Assembly (NCBI GenBank): GCA_009774145.1
Contig: VSND01000003.1
Location: 62,001 to 126,000, forward strand
Length of the DNA: 64,000 nucleotides
Direction of reading: 5' to 3'
From: Lachnospiraceae bacterium
Lineage (GTDB): Bacteria; Bacillota; Clostridia; Lachnospirales; Lachnospiraceae
In this document: positions 18,884 through 27,175 of the stretch, piece after piece
Position numbering within the stretch: position 1 is the first letter of the stretch
How the letters are laid out: the number at the start of each line of letters is the position of its first letter
Notes under the pieces: model-generated
What the model saw: only the letters and a program-made list of their open reading frames with translations
What the model was told of the DNA's origin: nothing
Databases searched by the model: none
Translations under genes and position numbers: made by a program

Positions 18884-18903
18884 ATAATTCACCTCCACAA
18901 TGT

Positions 18904-18920
18904 AACTCACAAATCGGCGT
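18904..18920 (-). promoter_or_regulatory. Operator-like site A
   Basis: ACGCCGATTTGTGAGTT on the minus strand, 20 bases upstream of the repressor start. One of five matches to ACGCC-N5-GTGAGTT seen in the window, all next to the two repressor-type promoters. Confidence 0.65.
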
Positions 18921-18927
18921 AAAAATA

Positions 18928-18956
18928 TTGACAAACGCCTTATGGTGAGTTATGAT
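18928..18956 (+). promoter_or_regulatory. Early rightward promoter with operator-like site B
   Basis: TTGACA (18928-18933), 17-base spacer, TATGAT (18951-18956). The spacer and first base of the -10 contain ACGCCTTATGGTGAGTT (18935-18951), so repressor binding would block polymerase. The next 170 bases to the first gene hold further ACGC/GCGT inverted elements (around 19016-19032 and 19096-19102) and the AAAGGAGG ribosome binding site. Confidence 0.8.
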
Positions 18957-19127
18957 ATATATGTAAGATACATTTGTGCGTTTTTATTTTCCTTAACAAA
19001 TGGCACATATACAAAAACGCTCTTTTATGCGTTACAAAGGGTAGAGCGCACATATCCATTTTAGCAATGTATCGTCAAAATGTAAAGTCAAAATGTAACG
19101 CACATTATAGCAAAGGAGGTAAGAGAG

Positions 19128-19529
19128 ATGGAGAAAAAGCTAACTCCCTGGTGCGAGAACGTAAAAATCGCCATGATTGAGCGTGAATGGAGCGTACAGG
19201 CTTTGGCGGATGTTGTCGGGATGTCGCGCGTATATACATCGGCACTTATCAATGGCAGAGTCCAATCCGAAGCGGCCATGAAGCTCATAAGCGATACGTT
19301 GAACATCGAAAGCCCGGAAAAGAGAAAATCTGATTCCTGGTGCAAGAGCGTGAGGATAGCAATGGTAAAGCGCGGATGGAGTGTGCTGGATTTGGCAAAA
19401 GCGGCAAACATGAGCAAAGGCCATACATCGGCGGTCATCAATGGCAGAGTACAATCTTCCCAGGCAGTCAGAACCATAAGCGATGTACTGAACATTGACG
19501 CAGCCGCTCTTTCCTCGGATGCTACTTAG
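19128..19529 (+). CDS. Tandem double-HTH regulator (Cro-like)
   Basis: 133 residues made of two copies of one 53-residue unit (residues 8-60 and 71-123). Each has WC-x3-V-x-IAM, W-S-V, a helix-turn-helix, then TSA-x-INGRVQS and a closing IS-D-LNI. The pattern resembles phage antirepressor/Cro HTH modules. First gene of the rightward early operon, opposite the repressor, so probably a lysis-lysogeny regulator. A single chain with two HTHs could bind both halves of an operator without dimerising. Confidence 0.75.
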   Translation: MEKKLTPWCENVKIAMIEREWSVQALADVVGMSRVYTSALINGRVQSEAAMKLISDTLNIESPEKRKSDSWCKSVRIAMVKRGWSVLDLAKAANMSKGHTSAVINGRVQSSQAVRTISDVLNIDAAALSSDAT

Positions 19530-19557
19530 ATTATAAGCCGAAAGGACGGTGAATGAC

Positions 19558-20049
19558 ATGGGGAATGGCCCTATGAAAGACAATGATAATGTGTACTTTC
19601 TTGCCAGGAAAAAGGCGGCAGCATACAACGAGAGGCTATACAGCAGGGAAGGGGCGGCGGAACTGCTGGGAGTGTCCGTATCAACGCTGGCCGACTATGA
19701 GCTGGGGAATACAAAGGTGGTTCCGGTGGATAAAGTGGTGCTTATGGCGGACCTCTATAACTGTCCGGAATTGAAATACAGCTATTGCAAGAATGAGTGT
19801 CCAATCGGAAAGCTGATGCCGATGGCAACGCAGGCAAAGAACCTGGAGGGAATCGCGCTTCGGCTTATCCGGGAGTTTGACGCCGATAAACTGAAAAACA
19901 TTCAGAAGGACCTAATTGAGATTACAGAGGACGGTGTTGTAGACGATACAGAGAAACCGGCTCTGAAATCAATCATGGAGAGGCTGGACCAGATGGCGAT
20001 TGCCATCAGTGAGCTAAAGATAGCAGGAGAAAAGGCACTGAAAGGTTGA
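19558..20049 (+). CDS. XRE family HTH protein
   Basis: About 163 residues: HTH near residues 25-75 (LYSREGAAELLGVSVSTLADYELG), then a Cys-containing stretch (CPELKYSYCKNECPIG) and a helical C-terminal segment. The GTG at 19549 is also possible, but AAAGGA is better spaced to ATG 19558. Found next to the repressor in many Clostridia prophages; likely a DNA-binding early regulator. Confidence 0.75.
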   Translation: MGNGPMKDNDNVYFLARKKAAAYNERLYSREGAAELLGVSVSTLADYELGNTKVVPVDKVVLMADLYNCPELKYSYCKNECPIGKLMPMATQAKNLEGIALRLIREFDADKLKNIQKDLIEITEDGVVDDTEKPALKSIMERLDQMAIAISELKIAGEKALKG

Positions 20050-20052
20050 GGG

Positions 20053-20232
20053 ATGGTTATGGATGCTGCCAAGTTGAGGGAGATTCTGAAAACGCAATAT
20101 GGAATAAAAGATGATAGCGAGTTCAACACGGCAGTTGAAAAGTCATCTGGAGTAAACCTGGGGCTGTTCACTATGCCGCTGATGGAAAGGAGCAGGGATG
20201 GACGCAAGAAAACAGAGACGGCTATTGCGTAG
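20053..20232 (+). CDS. Small phage protein
   Basis: 59 codons: MVMDAAKLREILKTQYGIK... . Begins 4 bases after the previous stop and overlaps the next gene by 35 bases. No known domain; it has an amphipathic helix at the N-terminus. ATG 20059 would give the more typical MDAAKLREIL start. Confidence 0.5.
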   Translation: MVMDAAKLREILKTQYGIKDDSEFNTAVEKSSGVNLGLFTMPLMERSRDGRKKTETAIA

Positions 20233-20824
20233 AGTGAAGCTGGCGGCTATTGCAGCTGCTACCGTCTATACATCAATCGGAATAAGGATGATTGTAACGG
20301 ATGCAGGAGAAGGGATAAAACCGGATTCGGTCATAAGTACAGCAGCAGTCACCGAAGCAGGCATCCGGGAATTTTCCGGGAGAGAAGCAAGCCAGGGAGC
20401 AAAAGTCCTGGCACCGGAACCGGAAACCGAACAATCCTCTGAATGGGATGCGGAAGATTCTTATCTGCTGGCAAAGCTGGCGATGGCGGAGGCGGAAGGT
20501 GAGGATACCGAAGGTAAAGCACTGGTTATCCTGGTGGTTCTGAACCGGGTACGGAGCGAAGGGTTCCCGGACACGGTGGAGGATGTCATCATGGAGGAAC
20601 ATAACGGAGTCCGCCAGTTCAGCGTCACCAAGGAGGGAGGCCGGTGGTATAAGGTGGAACCGGACGAGGACTGCTACAAGGCGCTGGAGCTGGTAACGTT
20701 GGAAGACTGGGATGAATCCGAAGGGGCGCTGTATTTTGAAAGCCGGAGTGATTCTACCTGGCACCAGAATCATTTGCAGTTCCTTTTCCAACATGGGAAA
20801 CATTATTTCTACAAGGAGGGATGA
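20198..20824 (+). CDS. Membrane-anchored SleB-type cell wall hydrolase
   Basis: 208 residues: a basic N-terminus, one hydrophobic anchor (about 13-30), a linker of about 55 residues, and a hydrolase_2/SleB catalytic domain (about 85-205) with SYLLAKLAMAEAEGED, the predicted catalytic Glu among these, ALVILVVLNRV and ALYFESRSD. SleB proteins cleave peptidoglycan (cortex lytic in spores). In this early-gene position it is unlikely to be the lysis enzyme; it may act on the host wall during lysogeny. AAGGAG precedes the ATG. Confidence 0.8.
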   Translation: MDARKQRRLLRRVKLAAIAAATVYTSIGIRMIVTDAGEGIKPDSVISTAAVTEAGIREFSGREASQGAKVLAPEPETEQSSEWDAEDSYLLAKLAMAEAEGEDTEGKALVILVVLNRVRSEGFPDTVEDVIMEEHNGVRQFSVTKEGGRWYKVEPDEDCYKALELVTLEDWDESEGALYFESRSDSTWHQNHLQFLFQHGKHYFYKEG

Positions 20825-21120
20825 CATTGCGGAAAGTAAAGCGGTTCATATACCGGGAATGGATATGGATAACGCTGGGAATCATCCTCACACGGTTTGC
20901 TGCTGAATACGCATACCAGGAGCGCGGATACATGGCATACGGAGGGGAATGGCTGGTACTGCCGGTTCTTCTGCTGACAGTAAACACGGCAAGGAACATC
21001 GCCGGTACCGTGATAATGATATATGGAGGAGAGGAGGATGCGGATGCCAGAAGAATTGAAGCGGATCACCGAAGGGTTCCGGGAAACCGCAGGCGGATTG
21101 ACGGATGGAGAAGCAGATGA
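20821..21120 (+). CDS. Small membrane protein
   Basis: 99 residues, with two hydrophobic segments (about 12-27 and 44-66). Overlaps the hydrolase stop by 4 bases (ATGA). The last 25 residues are Arg-rich and overlap the next gene. Function unknown; the coupling suggests it works with, or is merely co-expressed with, the SleB-type protein. Confidence 0.55.
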   Translation: MTLRKVKRFIYREWIWITLGIILTRFAAEYAYQERGYMAYGGEWLVLPVLLLTVNTARNIAGTVIMIYGGEEDADARRIEADHRRVPGNRRRIDGWRSR

Positions 21121-21283
21121 AATATTCCGGTTTTGCCTCCGGAAAATGGAGGTATGCGGAATTGAAAACCAGGAGGAATATCTGCCGCTTCTATTCCGGG
21201 ATGAAGTAAAGAATTTCATCATACGCAGGGGAATAAGCGCTATTACCGCATTGAGAAGGATGGGGGTGGCGGTCAGTGTGTGA
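21044..21283 (+). CDS. Small phage protein
   Basis: 79 residues (MPEELKRITEGFRE...), helical, no family recognised. GAGGAGG lies just before ATG 21044; ATG 21038 and 21023 are alternatives. Overlaps the neighbours at both ends, as is usual in this early operon. Confidence 0.55.
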   Translation: MPEELKRITEGFRETAGGLTDGEADEIFRFCLRKMEVCGIENQEEYLPLLFRDEVKNFIIRRGISAITALRRMGVAVSV

Positions 21284-21491
21284 GATATGCAGACAGTCTC
21301 CGTGTCATCCGAGATGCCCGAACGCCGGAGAACCGGAGGGTAAATACACTTGTATCAAGTGTGGGTATGGAATCATGGAGAATGAAGAATACCTGGCATC
21401 ACCGGACGGTCCGGTTTGCCTGGAGTGTCTGGAGGACATGACTACCAGGGAGTTAATTGAAATATGCGGCGAGGAGCTGCAAAAAGCATAA
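21276..21491 (+). CDS. Cys-rich zinc-binding phage protein
   Basis: 71 residues, GTG start. Cys/His pattern C-x2-C-x4-C-x-P-x-C ... C-x2-C ... C-x2-C suggests two zinc knuckles, followed by the DMTTRELIEICGEEL helix. Small proteins with this CEICRQ...HPRCPN opening are common beside recT in clostridial phages; role unknown. Confidence 0.7.
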   Translation: MCEICRQSPCHPRCPNAGEPEGKYTCIKCGYGIMENEEYLASPDGPVCLECLEDMTTRELIEICGEELQKA

Positions 21492-21506
21492 AGGAGGATA
21501 GGTAAT

Positions 21507-22541
21507 ATGACAGGACAGCAGCAGAGGCAGGCGCCGGCACAGCAGGGCCAGCAGGGGGAAGTACAGCGGCCTAAAAGTTCAGTTGTACTCGTGAAGGAGA
21601 TCATCTCCAGGGATACTTGCAAGAAGAAATTCGCGGAAATCCTGGGGCAGAAAGCTCCACAGTTTCTTGCGTCATTAACGAACGTAGTCTCTGGGAGCGC
21701 ACAGCTGAAAAGGGCAGACCCTAATTCTATCGTATCGGCGGCTTTTGTGGCGGCAACATACGATCTGCCGATTGACAGCAACTTGGGATTTGCGGCAATC
21801 GTTCCGTATAACAACAACAAGTACAATCCGCAAACTAAGAAGTATGAATACCATATGGAGGCCCAGTTCCAGATGATGTATAAGGGCTTTATCCAGCTGG
21901 CAATTCGCTCCGGATACTATGAGAGAATGAATTACGCCGTGGTGTACGAGGATGAACTTGTTTCCTATAACCCCATCACTGGAGAGATTGTTTTCGTGAC
22001 GGACTTCTCTGAATGTACGCAGCGGGACGAGGGGCAGTCGGATAAGGTGGCCGGATACTATGCGTGGTTCCGCTTAAAAACCGGGTACAGCCAGGAATTG
22101 TACATGTCAAAGAAAGCAGTTGACAATCATGCCAAGAAGTATTCAAAGGCATACAGAAGCGATTTGGACGAAGGAAAGAAAAAGAGCAAATGGACTACCG
22201 ATTTTGAGGCTATGGCTCTGAAAACGGTCATCAAGCTCCTGCTCTCCAAATGGGGTATCTTATCTGTTGATATGCAGAGGGCTATCCAGGATGACCAAAA
22301 GACATTTGACGAGGAGGGAGAGGCAACATACGGAGATAACCAGCCGGACGCAATCGAGGCGGAGAATGCGTTTGAGCTGCCGGGGCCGGATAATGGACAG
22401 CAGAAGGATGAACAGCCGGAGAGCGCGGAAGGCATGGCAGAAACCGGGACGGATGCAGCAGATGAAGGAGGATATGTAGACCCGGACGAAGTGGATGCTT
22501 TCATGGAAAGCATGGGTTTAGAGGAGTTACCGTTTAAGTAA
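21507..22541 (+). CDS. recT: Phage single-strand annealing recombinase RecT
   Basis: 344 residues. A Gln-rich N-terminus is followed by the RecT domain (about 30-235) with FLASLTNVV, ADPNSIVSAAFVAATYDLPI, and MEAQFQMMYKGFIQLAIRSG. The C-terminal 90 residues are acidic and low-complexity. Anneals complementary ssDNA after resection by the exonuclease encoded next. Follows AAAGGAGG; same operon as the nuclease. Confidence 0.93.
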   Translation: MTGQQQRQAPAQQGQQGEVQRPKSSVVLVKEIISRDTCKKKFAEILGQKAPQFLASLTNVVSGSAQLKRADPNSIVSAAFVAATYDLPIDSNLGFAAIVPYNNNKYNPQTKKYEYHMEAQFQMMYKGFIQLAIRSGYYERMNYAVVYEDELVSYNPITGEIVFVTDFSECTQRDEGQSDKVAGYYAWFRLKTGYSQELYMSKKAVDNHAKKYSKAYRSDLDEGKKKSKWTTDFEAMALKTVIKLLLSKWGILSVDMQRAIQDDQKTFDEEGEATYGDNQPDAIEAENAFELPGPDNGQQKDEQPESAEGMAETGTDAADEGGYVDPDEVDAFMESMGLEELPFK

Positions 22542-22554
22542 GGAGGGAAAGACA

Positions 22555-23358
22555 TTGGAATTATCGGCAAATAATTATTACAGTGCGGAAGCGAACCAGG
22601 AATATATGAGCGTGTCGCAGTACAAGGATTTTGCTGGGACATACGGAAAGCTGGGATGCGAATACGGAGCGATGGAAAAACTGGCCGGACGCTGGGAGGA
22701 AAAGAAAACAACTGCCCTTCTGGTGGGGAGCTATGTGGATTCTTATTTTGAGGGGAGCCTGGACAAATTCAAGGCGGAGAATCCGGAGATTTTCAAAAAG
22801 ACCGGGGACAAAGGTCTGAAAGCAGAATATCTGAAAGCAGATGACATCATCCGGAGGATAGAGCGCGATCAGTTCTTTATGATGTGCCTCTCTGGAGAAA
22901 AGCAGGTAGTTATGACCGGTGAGCTGTTTGGAGCAAAATGGAAGATAAAAATAGATTCCTACATCGCGGATAAGGTCATTGTTGACTTGAAGGTCATGTC
23001 ATCTATCACGAAGCATGAGTATGTGCGTGATGTAGGGTACCTGGACTTTATCCGGTATTGGGGATATGACATCCAGGGAGCAATCTACCAGGAGATTGTC
23101 CGCCAGAATACCGGAAAGCGCCTGCCCTTCTACATAGCGGCGGCAAGCAAGGAAGAGGAAACCAACATCGAGGTCATTCATGTGACGGACAATTTCCTCA
23201 AAGATGCTATGTCAATGGTGGAGGCGGCTATGCCCAGGATACTCCAGGTGAAAAACGGAGAGGTAGAACCAGACCGGTGCGAGAGTTGCGATTGCTGCAG
23301 GAGTACGAAGGTTTTACGGAATCCGATTACGATTTTAGACCTGGTAAAGGATATTTGA
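22555..23358 (+). CDS. PD-(D/E)XK exonuclease, RecE-like
   Basis: 267 residues, TTG start after AAGGAGGG. The catalytic fold is seen in VSQYKDF near the N-terminus, GSYVDSYFEG, then WKIKIDSYIADKVIVDLKVM (the D ... D-x-K site, about residues 127-146) and YDIQGAIYQEIV. Cys-rich ending (CESCDCC) may bind metal, as in iron-sulfur AddB/RecB-type nucleases. Works with RecT as a two-component recombination system. Confidence 0.85.
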   Translation: MELSANNYYSAEANQEYMSVSQYKDFAGTYGKLGCEYGAMEKLAGRWEEKKTTALLVGSYVDSYFEGSLDKFKAENPEIFKKTGDKGLKAEYLKADDIIRRIERDQFFMMCLSGEKQVVMTGELFGAKWKIKIDSYIADKVIVDLKVMSSITKHEYVRDVGYLDFIRYWGYDIQGAIYQEIVRQNTGKRLPFYIAAASKEEETNIEVIHVTDNFLKDAMSMVEAAMPRILQVKNGEVEPDRCESCDCCRSTKVLRNPITILDLVKDI

Positions 23359-23391
23359 AACCAAGAGCGGCAGATTGGCGGTGATGCAAGC

Positions 23392-24210
23392 ATGGCATGG
23401 ATAAGCGTCCACGAACAAATTTTAGGCGGAAAGCTGCGTGAGCTGGCAAAGAGTATGGGCTGTTCACAAAATGAATCAATCGGAATCCTTATCCGGCTAT
23501 GGTTGTGGGGTATCAACAATGCCGACAAGGAAGGGAGAATAGTAGGAGCGGACAAAGACGATGTTGCAGAAGTTTTGGCAATAGGAAGGGATAAAAAAAT
23601 TGCGGCAATAAATATCGTTGATGCTCTGATAGAATCTGGCTGGATGGATGAAAATGATGGGATTCTGTTTATTCACGATTGGGAAGAATGGCAAGAACCT
23701 CTATATACTTTCAAAGAGCGAAGGGAGAGGGACGCTGCCAGAAAGCGTGAGGAGAGGAAACGGTCAAGGCTCCAGAGCGATGCAGGCAGGAGGACGGATA
23801 CCATCTCCCAGGAACCGGAGCCGGTGGCAGATACACTTCCAGCGGCCGGGGATTCCCCCATACCAGAAAATCCGGAAAAACCGAAAAAGACAGCAGCGGA
23901 AGAACGCACTCCTGCATTTGAGGAGTTCTGGAAGGTATACCCACGCAAGGAAGGAAAAGGCGAGGCATACAAGAAGTACAAGGCGCGGCTCAAAGATGGG
24001 TACAGCGAAGCGGAGCTTCTGGAGGCGGCTACGAATTATGCCAGCCGGTGCGCGAGGGAACGGACGGAAAAGAAATATATCAAGATGGCTAAGACCTTCC
24101 TAAGTGATACCCTGCCGTTTGTGGACTACATTAAAAAGCAATCGCAAAGTGAAGCAAAACAAGAGCAGACGGATGGAGCGAATCCGTTTGGGAAATTCCT
24201 TAAAGGTTAG
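23392..24210 (+). CDS. Phage replisome organiser / replication initiator
   Basis: 272 residues. The N-terminal winged-helix part (MAWISVHEQILGGKLRELAK ... GWMDENDGILFIHDWEEWQ) is typical of phage replisome organiser proteins. It is joined by a charged and Pro/Glu-rich linker (about 110-175) to a C-terminal helical domain (FEEFWKVYPRKEGKGEAYKKY). Presumably opens the phage origin and recruits the helicase loader encoded next, 12 bases downstream. Confidence 0.82.
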   Translation: MAWISVHEQILGGKLRELAKSMGCSQNESIGILIRLWLWGINNADKEGRIVGADKDDVAEVLAIGRDKKIAAINIVDALIESGWMDENDGILFIHDWEEWQEPLYTFKERRERDAARKREERKRSRLQSDAGRRTDTISQEPEPVADTLPAAGDSPIPENPEKPKKTAAEERTPAFEEFWKVYPRKEGKGEAYKKYKARLKDGYSEAELLEAATNYASRCARERTEKKYIKMAKTFLSDTLPFVDYIKKQSQSEAKQEQTDGANPFGKFLKG

Positions 24211-24222
24211 GAGGCGGATAAC

Positions 24223-25107
24223 GTGAAGGAATTGGAAGGGATCGCCGCCGGTGTATTCATGGAGGCGGCACAGAAAGCAGGTGAGGCGGAAAGCAGTACC
24301 GGAGACTATACCGACGGTGATGGCCTTCTGCATTGCGGCAAGTGCCACAAGCCGAAGGAGAAAGTGCTGGAGTTCCCTGGGTACCTGGACAGAAACGGAA
24401 CCAGGCGCAAGATGAAGGTACGCTGTATGTGTGACTGTGAGACGGCGGCCAGGGAAAAAATGGCCCGGAGGGAAAAGGAAAGGGAGGAGATGCAGCGGAT
24501 ACAGAGGCTCCGGGATTCCAGCCTTATTGAAAGCAGGCTCCGGGCGGCAAGGCTTTCCTCTTTCGTCAAGACCAGGGATAATCAGAATCTTTATATGATG
24601 GCACATCGGTATGTGGAAAAATTCGAGGACATGTACAAAAAGAGCCAGGGTATTCTTTTCTGGGGGACGGTGGGAACCGGAAAGAGCTTTACCGCTGCCT
24701 GCATTGCGAATGAACTGTTAGACCGGATGGTTCCGGTCATAATGACCTCTTTCGTGAAGATTCTCCAGAACATCCAGGGCGGCAGCGTGGACGAGGCGCA
24801 GTACATAGCACAGCTGAACCGGGCAAGGCTTTTAATCATTGATGACCTGGGGACAGAGCGCAACACGGACTATGCCCTGGAGAAGGTCTACAACGTGATA
24901 GACAGCCGGTATCTATCCGGAAAGCCTCTGATTCTCACAACGAATCTGACGCTCACGGAGATGCAGGAGGCGCAGGACACCAGGTTCAAAAGGATATACG
25001 ACCGTATCTTTGAAATGTGCTATCCATTCCGGGTGTATGGAGATTCCTGGAGGATGGGGCAGGCGGCGCAGAGGTTCGAGGACATGAGGAGCATACTGGA
25101 GGGATGA
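24223..25107 (+). CDS. DnaC-type AAA+ helicase loader
   Basis: 294 residues, GTG start after AGGAGG. An N-terminal zinc-type region (CGKCHKPKEKV ... CMCDCE, about 36-75) is followed by a charged helix and the AAA+ core, with Walker A GTVGTGKS (about 148-155) and Walker B LLIIDDLG (acid at about 207-208). Loads the host replicative helicase at the phage origin together with the upstream initiator. Confidence 0.9.
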   Translation: MKELEGIAAGVFMEAAQKAGEAESSTGDYTDGDGLLHCGKCHKPKEKVLEFPGYLDRNGTRRKMKVRCMCDCETAAREKMARREKEREEMQRIQRLRDSSLIESRLRAARLSSFVKTRDNQNLYMMAHRYVEKFEDMYKKSQGILFWGTVGTGKSFTAACIANELLDRMVPVIMTSFVKILQNIQGGSVDEAQYIAQLNRARLLIIDDLGTERNTDYALEKVYNVIDSRYLSGKPLILTTNLTLTEMQEAQDTRFKRIYDRIFEMCYPFRVYGDSWRMGQAAQRFEDMRSILEG

Positions 25108-25108
25108 T

Positions 25109-25291
25109 ATGGCAAATGCGGTGGAATTAAAGATTTATAACCAGGAGGACCGGCTTTCGGTGGCGGCAATTCTGATTAAGAACGGTTACACGGTGAGCCA
25201 GGGGAAAAGGCAGAGGACGGCCACTGGCAAGACGATGGACTATTTCCTCAAAGTATCAGAGGATGGAGACAACGCTGATACATCAAAGTAG
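25109..25291 (+). CDS. Small phage protein
   Basis: 60 residues beginning MANAVELKIYNQEDRLSV, with a mixed alpha/beta look. Starts one base after the loader gene's stop. Similar short proteins sit between dnaC and rusA in Clostridia phages; no function known. Confidence 0.6.
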   Translation: MANAVELKIYNQEDRLSVAAILIKNGYTVSQGKRQRTATGKTMDYFLKVSEDGDNADTSK

Positions 25292-25302
25292 GAGGTGCTG
25301 AT

Positions 25303-25731
25303 TTGGACAGAGTGAAATTTACAGTCCTGGGAGAGCCGAAGGGGAAAGGCCGGCCGCGCTTCAGCACACAGACCGGGAGGGCCTTTACTCCGAAGCAGAC
25401 GGTCAACTATGAAACGCTGGTACATACGGAGTACATGGTACAGTGCGAAGGGTTCCGGTTCCCGGATGATGCGATGCTGGACATGAGGATACTGGCATAC
25501 TATTCCGTACCGAAAAGCGGTAGTAAGGCAGAGAAGGCAAAAAAGCTGGCAAACACTATCCGCCCGACCAAAAAACCGGATATGGATAATGTGGTGAAGA
25601 TGGTGGCAGATGCGCTCAACCAGGTAGCATATAAGGATGATACGCAGATTGTAGACTGCCAGGTCCGGAAATTCTATTCCGAACAGCCCCGGATCGAGGT
25701 TATCATCCAGGAAGTAGAAGGCAAGGCATGA
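25303..25731 (+). CDS. rusA: RusA family Holliday junction resolvase
   Basis: 142 residues, TTG start after GGAGGTG. The opening GEPKGKGRPRFS and the acidic metal site KKPDMDNVVKMVADALN plus DDTQIVD are RusA hallmarks. Cuts four-way junctions in replicating or recombining phage DNA. Confidence 0.92.
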   Translation: MDRVKFTVLGEPKGKGRPRFSTQTGRAFTPKQTVNYETLVHTEYMVQCEGFRFPDDAMLDMRILAYYSVPKSGSKAEKAKKLANTIRPTKKPDMDNVVKMVADALNQVAYKDDTQIVDCQVRKFYSEQPRIEVIIQEVEGKA

Positions 25732-25865
25732 AAGGTAAGAAGGTAAGGCGGTTCCTGGCAAGGGTGGCGGTGGTGATACTGGTGGCGTTCTGGATGTTCG
25801 TCCGGCTCATGGCTTATCTTATCGCCTGCGGGGTGGCGGCTGGAATCGGAACATTGCGGTTTTGA
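25728..25865 (+). CDS. Very small membrane protein
   Basis: 45 residues: basic N-terminus (MKGKKVRRFLAR) then one or two hydrophobic stretches. Starts with an ATGA overlap with the rusA stop. Unknown function. Confidence 0.5.
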   Translation: MKGKKVRRFLARVAVVILVAFWMFVRLMAYLIACGVAAGIGTLRF

Positions 25866-25885
25866 AGATAGGAGGGATGCACAAA

Positions 25886-26035
25886 ATGAGAGCAAACGAG
25901 GTCGTTCTGATTATCCTGGCGGTTCTTTTCTCCCTGGGAGTAATCGCTGAAAAGAACGAGCGCACAAGAGGGCAGCTGTTAGTAGGGCTGGGGATATGCG
26001 TTGCCGGACTGGTAACTGCACAAATATTTGGTTAA
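25886..26035 (+). CDS. Very small membrane protein
   Basis: 49 residues with two hydrophobic segments around a charged loop (EKNERTRGQ). GGAGGG precedes; ATG 25877 is an alternative start but too close to the ribosome binding site. Unknown function. Confidence 0.5.
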   Translation: MRANEVVLIILAVLFSLGVIAEKNERTRGQLLVGLGICVAGLVTAQIFG

Positions 26036-26047
26036 GGAGGAAAACAC

Positions 26048-27175
26048 ATGGAACAGAATGAGATTCAGAGGGTAGAAGGAGAAGTTGTGGCAGAGGGCGC
26101 AGAGCTGGCTCCGGTCAAGGCGGAGATGGAGTTCCGGCTGATAAACCCCACGGAGGGCGGATTCTTAAAGCGTATCGAATGGAACCGCGCCGAGCTGGAG
26201 GCGGCAGTCAAGGAAAAGGTGGCACAGTACGAGGGCGTCACCTACACGGACGATACCATCCAGGCAGCAAAGGCAGACCGCGCCGAGCTGAATAAGCTGA
26301 AAACCGCCATTGAGGACCGGCGGAAGATTGTGAAAAAGGTAATCAATGAGCCGTACACGGTATTTGAGAAGGAGCTGAAAGGCATCCTGGCGCTCATTGA
26401 CAAACCGGTAGGCATCATCGACACGCAGATCAAGGACTATGAGAACCAGAAGAAGGAGGAGAAAAAGGAGAAAATCCGGGAGGCGTATTCTGCAGCAATC
26501 GGAGAACTGGAGAAGGTAATTGCGTTTGAGAGGCTGTTCGACCCCAGGTACCTCAATACCACATTCTCCCTTCCGAAAGCCATAGCAGACATCCAGGGCA
26601 AGATTGAAAAGGTTAAGACAGACCTCCAGACCATTGATGAAATGTGTTCTGACTATAAGACCAACGCCCAGGATATTTATCTGAAAACCCTGGACTTGTC
26701 TAAGGCGATGGCAGAGGAAAAGCGCCTGCGCGATCTGAAAGAGAAGATGGAGGCAGACAAGAGGGCAAGGGAGGAGGCAGAGCGCCGAAGGATTGAGCAG
26801 GAGGAGGCCAGACGCCAGGAGCTTGCCAGGAGGCAGGCAGAGGAGGCGAAACGCCGGGAGGCAGAGAGGCAGGCTGCACAGGAGAGGGCAGCTGCCCAGG
26901 CGGCCCAGGCATCCCAGGAGGAACCGGAACATGATAACGGAAATTCCCAGGCTGTGAACGTTTTTAGCGCTTCTGATAACGGAAAAGGCCAAAATGTTCC
27001 GGAAAATGCCCCGAATAATACGGGAAATACCAAAATCGTTCCGGAAAACGCCCCGGATGCCACGGTAAAGAGATACCGCGCTACCTTCTGGTGCGAGGGT
27101 ACCCTGGAGGAGATAAAAGCCCTGGGGACGTACATGAGGGAACACAATATCAAGTACGGAAAGGTGGGAAAGTAG
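26048..27175 (+). CDS. DUF1351-type phage protein
   Basis: 375 residues. The first 230 match the look of DUF1351 proteins of Firmicutes phages (KTAIEDRRKIVKKVINEPY, then IDKPVGIIDTQIKDYENQKKEEKK). A long coiled coil rich in Arg/Glu/Ala follows (about 220-300), then a Asn/Pro-rich linker and a small C-terminal domain (YRATFWCEGTLEEIKAL). Probably a structural or DNA-metabolism partner of recombination; function not established. Confidence 0.75.
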   Translation: MEQNEIQRVEGEVVAEGAELAPVKAEMEFRLINPTEGGFLKRIEWNRAELEAAVKEKVAQYEGVTYTDDTIQAAKADRAELNKLKTAIEDRRKIVKKVINEPYTVFEKELKGILALIDKPVGIIDTQIKDYENQKKEEKKEKIREAYSAAIGELEKVIAFERLFDPRYLNTTFSLPKAIADIQGKIEKVKTDLQTIDEMCSDYKTNAQDIYLKTLDLSKAMAEEKRLRDLKEKMEADKRAREEAERRRIEQEEARRQELARRQAEEAKRREAERQAAQERAAAQAAQASQEEPEHDNGNSQAVNVFSASDNGKGQNVPENAPNNTGNTKIVPENAPDATVKRYRATFWCEGTLEEIKALGTYMREHNIKYGKVGK

